Assembly (NCBI GenBank): GCA_009692305.1
Contig: SHZK01000017.1
Span: 1 to 57,004, forward strand
Direction: 5' to 3'
DNA length: 57,004 nucleotides
Source of the DNA: Gammaproteobacteria bacterium
GTDB taxonomy: Bacteria; Pseudomonadota; Gammaproteobacteria; Pseudomonadales; Pseudohongiellaceae
Numbering within the stretch: the stretch's first letter is position 1; each line of letters begins with the position of its first letter. Under the pieces are notes generated by a model, which did no database searches, had not been told where the DNA came from, and saw nothing but the letters and a program-made list of their open reading frames with translations. Below, one piece after another: positions 34,770 to 44,434 of the stretch. The position numbers and the translations under genes are program-made.

Positions 34770-35591
34770 CTAGCGGCTGGAGACGAAATTCCATTCCATG
34801 AAGCGCGCGCTGAGCTTTTCGCCACCAATCAACGCCACACGACAATCAGTTGTAGCTTCCAGAGTAATGTCATCAGCTGCACCTAAGATGGCCATGGAGA
34901 ACTCATCAACAGGAGTACCGTCAATGCGCAGGCTTCCCTTCGCAAGATACACAGCTCGCTCCTCGGCGCGAGGCACTGGCAGACGCTGACCCTTCTGCAA
35001 AAGTGCTTCTATATAAAGGGTTTGGGCAAAGGTCTTTACCGGTGACCTCAGGCCGAATGCAGAGCCCATCAGCACCCGCAGCTGGACTCCGCTGATTGCA
35101 GTAGCTGGCAATTGTGCCGCAGGATAATGATAGAAAGCCGGCTCCATCTCCTCATCTGCTTCAGGTAATGCCAGCCATAGCTGCAGCGCGTGCAAGGTGT
35201 GACCGGCACGGCGCAGATCCGGCGGGGTGCGCTCAGAATGGACGATGCCCTTGCCTGCCACCATTAGATTGATGTCGCCGGGCTTGATCACCTGTACGCT
35301 GCCAATGGAGTCGCGATGCAGGAACTGACCTTCGAACATGTAAGTCACTGTGGCCAGGTTGATATGCGGGTGAGGACGCACATCGACGCCGGTGCCGGGT
35401 GCGAACTGCGCCGGGCCAGCGTGATCAAAAAATATCCAGGGACCGACTTTGCGCTGTAGCCCCGAAGGCAAGGCACGTCGCACCATGAAGTCGCCAAGAT
35501 CGGCGAGATGGGGCTGCAATATCTGCAACACGCTGTTATCAGTAGTCGATGGCGCGGCATTAGCGCCAGCTGGCTGCGGCTTATCGCTCAT
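34770..35591 (-). CDS. Pirin family protein, cut 30 codons early by an in-frame TAG
   Basis: Pirins are bicupin Fe-binding proteins; some bacterial ones are quercetinases or transcription cofactors. The metal site is visible as RPHPHINL (His74, His76) and GKGIVHSE (His118, Glu120), within PWIFFDHAGP, HRDSIGSVQVIKPGDINLM and LHALQLWLALP. The frame stops with TAG at 34770-34772 after EWNFVSSR. In the same frame ERITQAKQDWQARRF, then TVPGDAEEFIPLP and a TGA at 34680-34682 follow, which is the normal pirin C-terminus. The intact gene would span 34680-35591 (303 residues). The missing tail lies outside the metal site, so the 273-residue product may still fold; alternatively the TAG is read through. 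It is inserted between tRNA-Gly and tRNA-Cys. Confidence 0.88.
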   Translation of the reverse strand: MSDKPQPAGANAAPSTTDNSVLQILQPHLADLGDFMVRRALPSGLQRKVGPWIFFDHAGPAQFAPGTGVDVRPHPHINLATVTYMFEGQFLHRDSIGSVQVIKPGDINLMVAGKGIVHSERTPPDLRRAGHTLHALQLWLALPEADEEMEPAFYHYPAAQLPATAISGVQLRVLMGSAFGLRSPVKTFAQTLYIEALLQKGQRLPVPRAEERAVYLAKGSLRIDGTPVDEFSMAILGAADDITLEATTDCRVALIGGEKLSARFMEWNFVSSR

Positions 35592-35706
35592 ATCTGGCGT
35601 CTGCCTGGAAGCTCTATTTTTGCTGAACTTGGCATTACAAGCATTTGATTACCCAGTGTTTAAGTCTGAATATCGCACTGAAACAAAGGCATGCTGCAAA
35701 AAGAAA

Positions 35707-35782
<76 letters not shown>

Positions 35783-35944
35783 TAAATCTGGAGACTTGCT
35801 ATTGACCCGTTGCATGACGCTTTGGTGGCGTCATCAATTACTGGTCAAGCTGTAACGACTATAAGTAGTGCCGTAAAAAGTGGTGCTAAAAAGAGGCGCC
35901 CATTCTAATGCCTGCATGCATCAAGTCAAGCGCTAATCCGCGTG

Positions 35945-36517
35945 CTACCTGTGTTTCGGGTCTTTTGCCTGGTCGGTGGGAAACAGCACCACCCAGGCTT
36001 TTTTAAAGTACTGATAGCCGGACCACAGGCTCAGGAGCGCGGCAATATTGACCAGTGTAAAACCGAATTGCCACAGCAATGCCGGCGTCACGTCCGACAC
36101 CAGCAGCAAGGCTCCAATCGCTATCATTTGTAGCGTCGTCTTCAACTTCCCGGAAAACGCCACGGCGACCATATTGCGCTGGCCCCGGCTCGCCATCCAT
36201 TCCCGCAACGCGGACACCAGAATCTCCCGCGTGATGATAATCGCGGTGGGGATAAGCAGATTGGCGTGGCTAGTGACCAGCAGAATCAGCACTACCGTTA
36301 CCAATACTTTGTCAGCCACCGGATCGAGGAACGCGCCGAACTCAGAAGTCTGGTCAAGTTTTCTGGCCAAATAGCCGTCTAACCAATCGGTGATGCTGGC
36401 GATGATAAACACCACCGTCGCTAACAACTGACCTGATGGCAGGCCAGAATAATAGCAGCCCACTACCACCGGAGTTAGGGCAATGCGACTCATCGTGACC
36501 AGATTGGCGGTATTCAT
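35945..36517 (-). CDS. pgsA: CDP-diacylglycerol-glycerol-3-phosphate 3-phosphatidyltransferase
   Basis: PgsA makes phosphatidylglycerophosphate, the committed step to phosphatidylglycerol and cardiolipin, in the inner membrane. The 190-residue protein carries the CDP-alcohol phosphotransferase motif as DWLDGYLARKL...EFGAFLDPVADK, with Asp44, Asp47, Asp65 and Asp69 as metal and catalytic residues. The N-terminus is NTANLVTMSRIALTPVVV, as in the family, and four or five hydrophobic segments are present, with a basic patch EWMASRGQRNMVAVAFSGKLKT. It lies between uvrC (112 bases upstream) and tRNA-Gly, the arrangement known from E. coli, where uvrY-uvrC-pgsA are linked. Confidence 0.95.
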   Translation of the reverse strand: MNTANLVTMSRIALTPVVVGCYYSGLPSGQLLATVVFIIASITDWLDGYLARKLDQTSEFGAFLDPVADKVLVTVVLILLVTSHANLLIPTAIIITREILVSALREWMASRGQRNMVAVAFSGKLKTTLQMIAIGALLLVSDVTPALLWQFGFTLVNIAALLSLWSGYQYFKKAWVVLFPTDQAKDPKHR

Positions 36518-36629
36518 GTGAGTTTTCTTTATTTTTTTCTTCTATGAAAACAACGTGTTGTATACTAATGGTGATGTGAGTAGTAGCCAACATCGGCAAT
36601 GTCCTGAGCCTCCTGAAATAGCTGGGGCT

Positions 36630-38477
36630 CTAATTGCTATGCAAATACTCATATATGGTCTCGGCCAATTTCTTACTAATCCCAGTCACTTTCAAAATTT
36701 CTGCTGCACTGGCCTTTTTAACTTCCTGCTGGCCGCCGAAGTGCCTGAGCAACTCCCGGCGGCGTTTCGGTCCCAGACCCTCAATTTCCTCCAGGGTTGA
36801 CACGTTACGGGCCTTGCTGCGGCGTTGACGATGCCCGGTGATAGCGAAACGATGCGCCTCATCCCTGACCTGCTGCAACAGGTGTAATGCCGGTGACTCG
36901 CTCACCATAACGATTTCTCGGTGCCGTTCACCCTCACGCAGGAACAAGGTCTCCTGGCCGGCCCGTCGGCTTATGCCTTTGGCGATACCCAGTAGCACAA
37001 TGTCCTGCAGCTGAAACTTCCCCAGCATGGCATGAGCCTGGGTTAACTGGCCCTTGCCACCATCAATCAAGAGGATATCAGGTAGCTTGGCCTCACCTTT
37101 GGCTAGACGCTTGAAACGCCGATCCAGCACCTGCTCCATAGCCCCGTAGTCATCCCCCGGGGTGATGTCCTTAACGTTGAAGCGACGATAATCACTTTTC
37201 ACCGCCCCGTTCTCGTCAAACACCACACAGGCGCCAACAGTGCCCTCACCGCCAGTATGGCTAATATCGAAGCACTCAATGCGTGCCGGTACAGAATCCA
37301 GTTTAAGAGCCTCCTGCAACGCTCTGAATCTTTCCTGAATGTTCTCTTTTGCGCTTATGTGGCTCTGGATCGATTCCCGAGCATTCGTGACCGCCAGTTG
37401 CAACCACTGGGCGCGATGGCCGCGAACCCGCATCGACAGCTTGATCTTGCGTTCAGCCACATAGGACAGTGCTGCCTGCAGACCAGGCCCATCTTCCAAT
37501 ACTTCCGGCACGATGATCTCGGCCGGGATGCTGCTGGATTTGGTATCACCCAGATAGGTTTGCGAGATAAAGGCCGCCAGCACTTCACCAGCTGTTTCCG
37601 CCAGACGGAAGCGCGGGAAATGGCTCTTGCTGCCTATAATCCGGCCGGAACGAACATAGATGGCGTGCACACACACATAAGGCTGCCTCAGTTCAGCTGC
37701 CAATATGTCCGCATCCTGGCCCTGATTCGCCACAAACTGCTGCTCCTGAATTCTACGTAAATCAATAAGTTGGTCACGTATTGTGGCAGCCTTTTCGAAG
37801 TTCTCACTGAGCGCCGTCGCTTCCATGTTGGTGATCAGCTCACGCACCAGCAGATTGCTTTTACCCTGCAGGAACAGCGTGGAGTAATGCACGTCACGGG
37901 CATAGTCCTGGGGCGAGATCAAATTCACGCAAGGACCCGTGCAACGCTCAATCTGGTATTGCAGACAGGGACGGGATCTATTTTTGAAATAGCTGTCTTC
38001 ACATTGCCTTACGCGGAATACTTTTTGCAGAATCTGAAGAGTCTCCCGAGTGGCATGGGCGCTGGGGTAAGGCCCAAAGAAGCGACCCTTGCGCTTGCGC
38101 GAGCCGCGATAGAACGTTAGCCGCGGATAGGTATCCTGATCAGAAAGAAAGATATAGGGATACGACTTGTCGTCACGTAACTGGATGTTATACGCCGGCC
38201 GGTGCGCCTTGATCAGACTCTGCTCCAGCAGCAGCGCCTCGGTTTCGCTGTTGGTCACGGTCACTTCCATGGCCGCGATCTTTTCCACCAACGCCAGGGT
38301 CTTTGTCGACAGCCCGGAGGCGCGGAAATAGCTACCCACCCGCAGCTTCAGGTTGCACGCCTTGCCCACATAGAGGACGCCACCCTGTGCGTCCAGCATG
38401 CGGTACACACCGGGACGACTGGTAAGCGTGGCGAGGAAACCTTTGTGATCAAATGTATTGCTTGGCTTGGCGGGCAT
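36630..38477 (-). CDS. uvrC: Excinuclease ABC subunit C
   Basis: UvrC makes the two incisions of nucleotide excision repair on the UvrB-DNA complex. The 615-residue protein has the N-terminal GIY-YIG nuclease (RPGVYRMLDAQGGVLYVGKA, then VTNSETEALLLEQSLIK), the cysteine-containing region (RQCEDSYFKNRSRPCLQYQI, RCTGPCVNLIS), the UVR motif (EKAATIRDQLIDLRRI), the RNase H-like second nuclease (ECFDISHTGGEGTVGACVVF, DILLIDGGKGQL, HRFAITGHRQRRSK) and tandem helix-hairpin-helix motifs at the end (IEGLGPKRRRELLRHFGG, VTGISKKLAETIYEYL). Length is normal for the family. It follows uvrY on the same strand. Confidence 0.96.
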   Translation of the reverse strand: MPAKPSNTFDHKGFLATLTSRPGVYRMLDAQGGVLYVGKACNLKLRVGSYFRASGLSTKTLALVEKIAAMEVTVTNSETEALLLEQSLIKAHRPAYNIQLRDDKSYPYIFLSDQDTYPRLTFYRGSRKRKGRFFGPYPSAHATRETLQILQKVFRVRQCEDSYFKNRSRPCLQYQIERCTGPCVNLISPQDYARDVHYSTLFLQGKSNLLVRELITNMEATALSENFEKAATIRDQLIDLRRIQEQQFVANQGQDADILAAELRQPYVCVHAIYVRSGRIIGSKSHFPRFRLAETAGEVLAAFISQTYLGDTKSSSIPAEIIVPEVLEDGPGLQAALSYVAERKIKLSMRVRGHRAQWLQLAVTNARESIQSHISAKENIQERFRALQEALKLDSVPARIECFDISHTGGEGTVGACVVFDENGAVKSDYRRFNVKDITPGDDYGAMEQVLDRRFKRLAKGEAKLPDILLIDGGKGQLTQAHAMLGKFQLQDIVLLGIAKGISRRAGQETLFLREGERHREIVMVSESPALHLLQQVRDEAHRFAITGHRQRRSKARNVSTLEEIEGLGPKRRRELLRHFGGQQEVKKASAAEILKVTGISKKLAETIYEYLHSN

Positions 38478-38642
38478 GGGACCAATGCTGCAGTGATATA
38501 CGAATGGCGAGGGTACTGGAAGGGGCGCCGCGTCTCAATACGCGCAGCGAAATTCCAAGATGCTACTTAAGGTTGAACTTAAATTATCCTCTAAAACAAT
38601 ATGTAACAAACGTATTCTTATCTACTGCAGGAATAGGAGTTG

Positions 38643-39383
38643 CTAGCCAACCAAGTCGCGATACACGGGCAGAGCTTCCATCCCGCGGATATTCTCGGTG
38701 AGGCCGTGCTTGACGGCGAGGATGGCCAATTCGACATCGCTGCGGATGCCCAACTTCTCGAATATACGGTAACGATAGCTATAGACTGTCTTGGGACTTA
38801 ATTTAAGGTATTCAGAGATTTGGCTCACTTTATTACCGTCAGTCAGCATCTGTGATATCTGCATCTCACGACGTGACAACTTGTCGAACAAAGGCTTCCC
38901 GTGCTGATTGAACGGATCGAGGGCGAGCTGGCTCGCAACCTCAGTGCTTACGTGGTGTGGTCCGGAAGCAACCAAACGCAGCGCTTTAACAAGTTCTGCT
39001 ACTGTAATGTTTTTAGTAATAAAACCTAAGGCTCCTGCCCGTAGCATCTGGGATGGCACCACCCCCGAGGCAATGGAAGACACACCCAGAACCTTTAAAT
39101 CAGAAAACTGACTCAAGAGCTGATGCGTCGCTTCAACCCCGCCGATACCTGGCATGCGGGCATCCATAAGAATGACATAGGGACGCGCATAGGGATGGCG
39201 CTGGACATAGTCGAGAGCCGCTTCACCGCTGCCTACCTCGCCTACAACTTCGAGATCTGCTTCATCGCGCAGCAGACGTGGAATCCCGCTGCGTGTGAGT
39301 TGGTGATCATCCACCAGCAGAATGCTAATCCGGTGGGTGCCTGCTGGACTTGAAATCTTGCTTGAAGACTTGGATGCAAACAT
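38643..39383 (-). CDS. uvrY: UvrY/GacA-type response regulator
   Basis: This 246-residue NarL-family regulator pairs with a BarA/GacS sensor kinase and usually activates CsrA-antagonist small RNAs. The receiver shows ILLVDDHQLTRSGIPRLL (Asp25, Asp26), ILMDARMPGIGGVEA with phospho-acceptor Asp74, and GFITKN with the conserved lysine. The LuxR-type helix-turn-helix is LSRREMQISQMLTDGNKVSQ...SPKTVYSYRYRIFEKLG, close to the family consensus. A polar extension of about 15 residues (FASKSSSKISSPAGTHR) precedes the receiver; the true start may be a little later. It lies just upstream of uvrC, the conserved place for uvrY. The kinase and csr RNAs are not in the window. Confidence 0.92.
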   Translation of the reverse strand: MFASKSSSKISSPAGTHRISILLVDDHQLTRSGIPRLLRDEADLEVVGEVGSGEAALDYVQRHPYARPYVILMDARMPGIGGVEATHQLLSQFSDLKVLGVSSIASGVVPSQMLRAGALGFITKNITVAELVKALRLVASGPHHVSTEVASQLALDPFNQHGKPLFDKLSRREMQISQMLTDGNKVSQISEYLKLSPKTVYSYRYRIFEKLGIRSDVELAILAVKHGLTENIRGMEALPVYRDLVG

Positions 39384-39570
39384 AGTGGCTGCTTTTACTG
39401 CTTGATCTTTCAGATTGATTTTAAGTGCTATCCCACGTTATTCCTAGTGGGCTTAATAGCACGATAGTTTCAAGTCCGACAAATCAGTCGCGATAAAACG
39501 GGAACTGGTTCACAGTTTTAAGCAAGGCTTGGCGCCGCTACCCCAATAGTGTGATGGGTCAACGCGAGAA

Positions 39571-40584
39571 CTAGATGATGCGCACTTCGGTTTCCAGTGC
39601 AATTCCGAAATGGCTTAGTACCGAACTGCTCATTTCCTGGGCCAGCAGCATGATTTCGTCACCACGCGCCTGGCCGAGGTTGACCAAAACCAAGGCATGT
39701 TGAGCGTGCACACCGGCCTGACCGCGACGTCGCCCTTTCCAACCCAGTTGCTCCAGTAACCAGGCGGCAGGTATTTTAACAAATTGGGAATCTTCTGTTT
39801 CATAACAAGGAATTGCAGGATGTTCTTTAAGCAGATTTGCATACTTGGAGCGAGACACAATCGGATTCTTGAAAAAACTCCCAGCGTTGCCCAGAAGCGC
39901 TGGATCCGGCAGCTTGCTGCGCCTGATTTGGCATACTGTGTCAAAAATTTGTTGCGGCGTGGCAGAGACGCTGTCCGCGCCCAGAGCCTCTTGCAGGGCT
40001 TTATAGCTACAATTCGGTGCCGGCACTGTATGCAGTTGCAGGGTAACCGACAACACCAACAAAGTCGGGGTATTGCTGGTCTTGAACACACTATCGCGGT
40101 AGCTGAACTCACACTCGCTACGTGACATCTGCGTGACAGCACCTGAGTGCGTATCAAAGACTTCCACCAGCACTACAAACTGTTCCAGCTCCACCCCATA
40201 AGCGCCAATATTCTGGATTGGTGCCGCACCAACCGTGCCGGGGATAAGCGCAAGGTTTTCAAGTCCATATAACTTATTCTTTAGGCAATAGATAACAAAT
40301 TCATGCCAGTTCTGACCGGCTCCTGCGCGCACCAACCCCTGCTCGTTCAGATGTTCGATGCCCTGGAAATTCATCTGTACTACCAGGCCTGGATAATCCG
40401 CCGTAAACAGCACATTGCTGCCACTGCCGAGAATCTGCACCGGTAAGCCATGACGCGAGGCGTAGGCCAATGCCGCGTGCAGTTCGTTCAAATCGTGAAC
40501 GCTGGCGAAGCCAGCGGCATACAACTTAATACCGAAGCTATTACAAGGAGTTAAATCAAATTGTTCGTAAATGAGCTCACTCAT
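39571..40584 (-). CDS. murB: UDP-N-acetylenolpyruvoylglucosamine reductase
   Basis: MurB is the NADPH/FAD enzyme that makes UDP-N-acetylmuramic acid for peptidoglycan. The 337-residue protein shows NSFGIKLYAAGFASV near the N-terminus, the FAD-binding ILGSGSNVLFT, VRAGAGQNWHEFVIYCL, GLENLALIPGTVGAAPIQNIGAYG, SECEFSYRDSVFK and the proton-donor block GNAGSFFKNPIV. The C-terminal AAWLLEQLGWKG and VHAQHALVLVN contain the conserved late histidine region. It is the long, E. coli-type (class I) MurB. The ATG at 40584 overlaps the kdsB stop by eight bases (ATGAGTGA), so translation is coupled; an upstream frame to 40629 lies inside kdsB and was rejected. It ends the 11-gene envelope cluster. Confidence 0.95.
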   Translation of the reverse strand: MSELIYEQFDLTPCNSFGIKLYAAGFASVHDLNELHAALAYASRHGLPVQILGSGSNVLFTADYPGLVVQMNFQGIEHLNEQGLVRAGAGQNWHEFVIYCLKNKLYGLENLALIPGTVGAAPIQNIGAYGVELEQFVVLVEVFDTHSGAVTQMSRSECEFSYRDSVFKTSNTPTLLVLSVTLQLHTVPAPNCSYKALQEALGADSVSATPQQIFDTVCQIRRSKLPDPALLGNAGSFFKNPIVSRSKYANLLKEHPAIPCYETEDSQFVKIPAAWLLEQLGWKGRRRGQAGVHAQHALVLVNLGQARGDEIMLLAQEMSSSVLSHFGIALETEVRII

Positions 40585-41323
40585 TGCGCTGCTGCCCGCG
40601 CAAGTGTGCACGGACGCTCTCCAGATCACGCTCGGTATCTACTCCGGGTGGAATCTGCAGCGCGGAGACTTCGACGTGAATTGGCACATCGTTATACAAG
40701 GCCCGGAGTTGTTCCAGCTTCTCCACCAGTTCGAGCTCTGTAACGGGCCACTGCACGAACTCATTCAGCACCGCCACTCGGTAGGCGTAGATGCCGATAT
40801 GACGGTAGCAATTCTTGGCGGACGCACTGGCATGCCAGGGAATGGTGGAACGACTGAAATAGAGTGCCCGCCCTTGCCGGCTAAGCACGACTTTTACGGA
40901 ATTCGGGTCGTCAATTTCGTCCTTGCTGGTAATGATTTCGCATAATGTGGCAATACCCACTGTCGGATGCAGCGCCAGGTTGCTTGCTACCTGATTGATC
41001 GCTTGCGGGGGCAGCAGCGGCTCATCGGCTTGAACGTTCACCACGATATGGGTCGGCGGCAGCTGCAATTGTGCAGTAACTTCCTGAATGCGATCGGTAC
41101 CAGAACGGTGGCTGGTGGCGGTCATGCACACCTTGGCACCAAAACCTTCTGCTACGGCGCGGATACGCTCATCGTCTGTGGCGATGTAAACGGCCGCTGC
41201 TGAGCTCGCCATCGCTCGCTCAAAAGTGTGCTGAATCATCGGCTTACCGCAGATATCTAATAATGGTTTACCCGGCAGGCGGGTAGCGCCAAAGCGCGCC
41301 GGGATGACCACCGAGAAACTCAT
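40577..41323 (-). CDS. kdsB: 3-deoxy-manno-octulosonate cytidylyltransferase
   Basis: KdsB activates Kdo as CMP-Kdo for attachment to lipid A. The 248-residue protein starts [20 protein letters not shown], the nucleotide-binding loop of the family, followed by [14 protein letters not shown] [63 protein letters not shown] and [12 protein letters not shown]. It overlaps ycaR by four bases (ATGA) and murB by eight, so the three are translated as a coupled unit, the conserved order in Pseudomonas-like bacteria. No irregularity is seen. Confidence 0.96.
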   Translation of the reverse strand: MSFSVVIPARFGATRLPGKPLLDICGKPMIQHTFERAMASSAAAVYIATDDERIRAVAEGFGAKVCMTATSHRSGTDRIQEVTAQLQLPPTHIVVNVQADEPLLPPQAINQVASNLALHPTVGIATLCEIITSKDEIDDPNSVKVVLSRQGRALYFSRSTIPWHASASAKNCYRHIGIYAYRVAVLNEFVQWPVTELELVEKLEQLRALYNDVPIHVEVSALQIPPGVDTERDLESVRAHLRGQQRNE

Positions 41324-41511
41324 CGGAATTGTTCCCGTTCTTCGAGACTAAGCTGGCGCGCCTCAGTGCTGAGCATTACCGGTACACCATCGCGCACCGG
41401 ATAGGCCAGACGATCGAGGCGGCAAATCAACTCCTTGGCTTTTTTGTCATAGTACAGATCACCTTTGCACACTGGACAGGCCAGGATGCTGAGCAATTTT
41501 TGATCAAGCAT
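41320..41511 (-). CDS. ycaR: Trm112 family protein YcaR
   Basis: This 63-residue protein has the Trm112/YcaR pattern: a zinc-binding-type CPVCKG near residue 11, a third cysteine in [11 protein letters not shown] and the [11 protein letters not shown] motif. In eukaryotes Trm112 activates methyltransferases; the bacterial role is not established, though it sits invariably between lpxK and kdsB. Here it is 60 bases after lpxK and overlaps kdsB by ATGA. Only three cysteines are present, as is common in the bacterial family. Confidence 0.92.
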   Translation of the reverse strand: MLDQKLLSILACPVCKGDLYYDKKAKELICRLDRLAYPVRDGVPVMLSTEARQLSLEEREQFR

Positions 41512-41571
41512 GGGGCTTTCCTTGGTTTTGGGTTTTTATAGCGACTCCGGGCATGGACCCGAAACCTGATC

Positions 41572-42606
41572 TCAGGCTTGGCGTTGTGCCTGAATAGAGG
41601 TCTTGCAGGCAGTGATGCGCTGAGTCAGGGCCGCGACAAATTCTTTGTCCAACTCAATCTCTATCGCGAGTGACCAGAAGTTGGCACGGGCGAATGACTG
41701 GCATTTTACCGCATCCTTTTCCGTCATGACGATTGGCTGGTGGGGATCAAGCTTACCAGACTCGAAGTCTGACTCACTAAAACTATGATGATCAGGAAAA
41801 GGAATCTGCTTGATTTGATAAGGCAGCAAGCTCAGCGCCGCGAAGAATCGCTCTGGATTGCCCAGCGCGGCCACCGCCTGCACTATATTGCCCATACTGA
41901 ACGGTGCGCCAGCCAGTAGTTTCTGCTCGCCACTCTTCAGATTTACCAGATAGCGCGGCTCCACTTTCATCACACTCGCCCACTCCAACGCTGCCAGAGC
42001 TTTGGCCGGGGTGCCGTTAATTACAATAAAGTCTGCTTGTTGCAGTCGTCCTGCCCGTTCGCGCAGCGGTCCAGCCGGCAATGAGAATCCATTACCGAAC
42101 AGACGTTGACCATCGACCACTGCGATTTCAATATCCCTATATAGCTTGTAGTGCTGCAAACCATCATCGCTAAATACCAAATCAACCCTGTTATGTTCAA
42201 GCAAATATTGCACAGCACGATTTCGGTTCGGGTCTACCACCACTGGGCAACCCGTCCGTTGTTGAATCAATAAAGGTTCGTCACCGCATTGAGTTACATC
42301 GGAATCAGCATTTACCTGGTACGGAAATACCCGCACACTTGCACCATAGCCCCGACTCACGACACCGGGTGAATAGCCTGCGGCTTTAAAGTGCTTAACG
42401 AGGGTAATGAGTAGCGAAGTCTTGCCAGTTCCACCTACCGAGATATTTCCGATAATGACAACCGGCACCTTGAGATAAGCTGGCCTGACAGTGCGCTGTT
42501 GTAGCTTGCGGCGCACGCTTACCAGCATTTGAAAAACAAGCGACAGTGGCCATAATAAAATCAGCCAACCTGCGTTATCGTACCATGCGCGCTCAATAAA
42601 CTTCAT
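41572..42606 (-). CDS. lpxK: Tetraacyldisaccharide 4'-kinase
   Basis: LpxK phosphorylates the 4' position of the lipid A disaccharide precursor at the cytoplasmic face of the inner membrane. The 344-residue protein has an N-terminal membrane-associated helix (AGWLILLWPLSLVFQMLVSV), the P-loop GNISVGGTGKTSLL, VVSRGYGAS, VQYLLEHNRVDLVFSDDGLQHY with the conserved acidic DDGLQHY motif, and VDGQRLFGNGFSLPAGPLRE. FPDHHSFSESDFESG and VMTEKDAVK follow in the C-terminal part. All are standard LpxK signatures. It overlaps the end of msbA by four bases (ATGA), keeping the common msbA-lpxK coupling that links lipid A completion and export. Confidence 0.95.
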   Translation of the reverse strand: MKFIERAWYDNAGWLILLWPLSLVFQMLVSVRRKLQQRTVRPAYLKVPVVIIGNISVGGTGKTSLLITLVKHFKAAGYSPGVVSRGYGASVRVFPYQVNADSDVTQCGDEPLLIQQRTGCPVVVDPNRNRAVQYLLEHNRVDLVFSDDGLQHYKLYRDIEIAVVDGQRLFGNGFSLPAGPLRERAGRLQQADFIVINGTPAKALAALEWASVMKVEPRYLVNLKSGEQKLLAGAPFSMGNIVQAVAALGNPERFFAALSLLPYQIKQIPFPDHHSFSESDFESGKLDPHQPIVMTEKDAVKCQSFARANFWSLAIEIELDKEFVAALTQRITACKTSIQAQRQA

Positions 42607-44378
42607 CCAGCAGCTGCCGTATCCGTCTCCGAAAATTGAATTTTATGCAGCCTTGAATACTGACCACCCCTGGCAATCAATTCTGCATGTGTGCCGGATT
42701 CTACTATACAACCCTCATGCAGAACTAAAATGAGATCGGCGTTTTCAATGGTAGACAGGCGGTGCGCGATAACAAATGTGGTGCGCCCGCGCATCAGGGT
42801 CTTTAGGGCAACCTGGATATGCTGCTCAGATTCCGAATCCAGAGCTGACGTTGCCTCGTCCAGAATCAGGATTGGTGCGTCTTTTAAGAGAGCCCGCGCA
42901 ATCGCAATGCGCTGCCTTTGACCGCCGGACAACAGGCGTGCATCATCGCCGACTTCAGTATCGAGTCCTTGCGGAAGTTGTTCGATAAATTCCATGGCAT
43001 GGGCGCTAGTGGCGGCACTGATTATTTTCTCGCGAGTTACAGACTCGAAACCATAGGCGATATTTTCAGCCACAGTGCCGCTGAACAGCACGACCTGTTG
43101 TGTCACCAGGGAAATGTGCTGGCGCAGGTTGTGCAGAGCGAACTCGTTTAGCGGCACCCCATCGAGCAGAATCTCGCCACTGCCAAATTCATAGAAGCGC
43201 GGGATCAGACTGACCAGACTTGACTTGCCACTTCCAGACTTGCCTACCAGCGCAATCGACTTGCCGGGCTCGGCAATAAAATTGATATCGCGCAGCGCAG
43301 TCGCGTCCGCATTATAGGCAAAGCTCACATTTTTGAATTCGACGCGGCCCTGGACTCTCTCTATTACGCGCGTGCCAGTATCGGTTTCTGCCCGCTCATC
43401 GAGCAAGGTAAAAATACTGAAGGCCGCAGACATGCCACGCTGGATAACTGCGTTGACCTGAGACAATTGTCGCATCGGTTTGGCAAGCAAACCGGCAGCT
43501 CCCAGGAATGCGACAAACTGTCCGGAACTTTTTTCCAGGAAAAATTCCGGCGACATTGCCAGCCAGATTAATATCGCCATTGCCATGGACACTATCAGTT
43601 GCGTAATCGGTGTGGCGACATTCTCCGTCATCGCCATCTTCATGTTCTGGCGGCGATTACGGTCGCTGGCTCGGGACAGATTGCGCGTAACAAAATCCTT
43701 GGCATTGAATGTGCGAATGACCCGATGGCCCTTGATCGACTCGGTCGTGATCTGGGTGACGTCGCCCATGGAAGCCTGCATCTGTGTGCTGTAACGACGA
43801 AACCGTTTTGACGCAACTCGCACCACCAGGCCAACAAACGGGGTCACGATCAGGAATGACATGGTCAGGCGCCAGTCAATGTATAACAAATACCCAAGCA
43901 GACCCACCACGGATAAGCCTTCACGCACAATGACCACAAGCGCATTACTCGCAGCTCCCATTATTTGTTGCACATCATAGGTGAGTTTCGATACCAGGCG
44001 GCCAGTGGTGGTCTGGTCGTAATACTTGGCAGGCAGCACGATCAGGTGCTCCATAAGCTCGCAGCGCAATTTATGCATGACATTGTTGGCGATGAAGGCG
44101 AGAGAATAGCTGCCAAGAAAGCCGCCGATACCACGCACCAGCACAATTGCCACGCACAGAATCGGGCTCAGCAGACGCAGATCGGCATAATCCCCCCGGT
44201 TGATCGCATCGACGGTCCAGCCCAGCCAGGCCGCCGTGGCAGGACTGGTGGTGGCAAAGATCAGAAAGCCAATCAGGCTACCCCAAATAGCCAGCTGGTG
44301 GGGCGCCACATAGGTGAATAGTCGGCGATAGAGGCGCCAGGTGGTGTATTCGGGGTTTGCACTGGGGATTTGGGTCAT
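42603..44378 (-). CDS. msbA: Lipid A export ATP-binding/permease protein MsbA
   Basis: MsbA is the homodimeric ABC exporter that flips core-lipid A across the inner membrane. The 591-residue half-transporter has six membrane helices in residues 20-310 (for instance LAIWGSLIGFLIFATTSPA and VSMAMAILIWLAMSP) and then the ATPase with Walker A VGKSGSGKSSLV, Q-loop SLVTQQVVLFSGTVAENIAYG, signature LSGGQRQRIAIARA, Walker B ILILDEATSALD and the switch VIAHRLSTIENAD. PAKYYDQTTTGRLVSKLTYD is a typical coupling-helix region. Position next to lpxK and four-base overlap make MsbA more likely than another ABCB-type exporter. No irregularity is seen. Confidence 0.95.
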   Translation of the reverse strand: MTQIPSANPEYTTWRLYRRLFTYVAPHQLAIWGSLIGFLIFATTSPATAAWLGWTVDAINRGDYADLRLLSPILCVAIVLVRGIGGFLGSYSLAFIANNVMHKLRCELMEHLIVLPAKYYDQTTTGRLVSKLTYDVQQIMGAASNALVVIVREGLSVVGLLGYLLYIDWRLTMSFLIVTPFVGLVVRVASKRFRRYSTQMQASMGDVTQITTESIKGHRVIRTFNAKDFVTRNLSRASDRNRRQNMKMAMTENVATPITQLIVSMAMAILIWLAMSPEFFLEKSSGQFVAFLGAAGLLAKPMRQLSQVNAVIQRGMSAAFSIFTLLDERAETDTGTRVIERVQGRVEFKNVSFAYNADATALRDINFIAEPGKSIALVGKSGSGKSSLVSLIPRFYEFGSGEILLDGVPLNEFALHNLRQHISLVTQQVVLFSGTVAENIAYGFESVTREKIISAATSAHAMEFIEQLPQGLDTEVGDDARLLSGGQRQRIAIARALLKDAPILILDEATSALDSESEQHIQVALKTLMRGRTTFVIAHRLSTIENADLILVLHEGCIVESGTHAELIARGGQYSRLHKIQFSETDTAAAG

Positions 44379-44434
44379 GTTGCTAGCGCTTGGTTCCAGA
44401 GTCCGGATTTTCGGTCAGAGGGGAGCGAGTGTAC

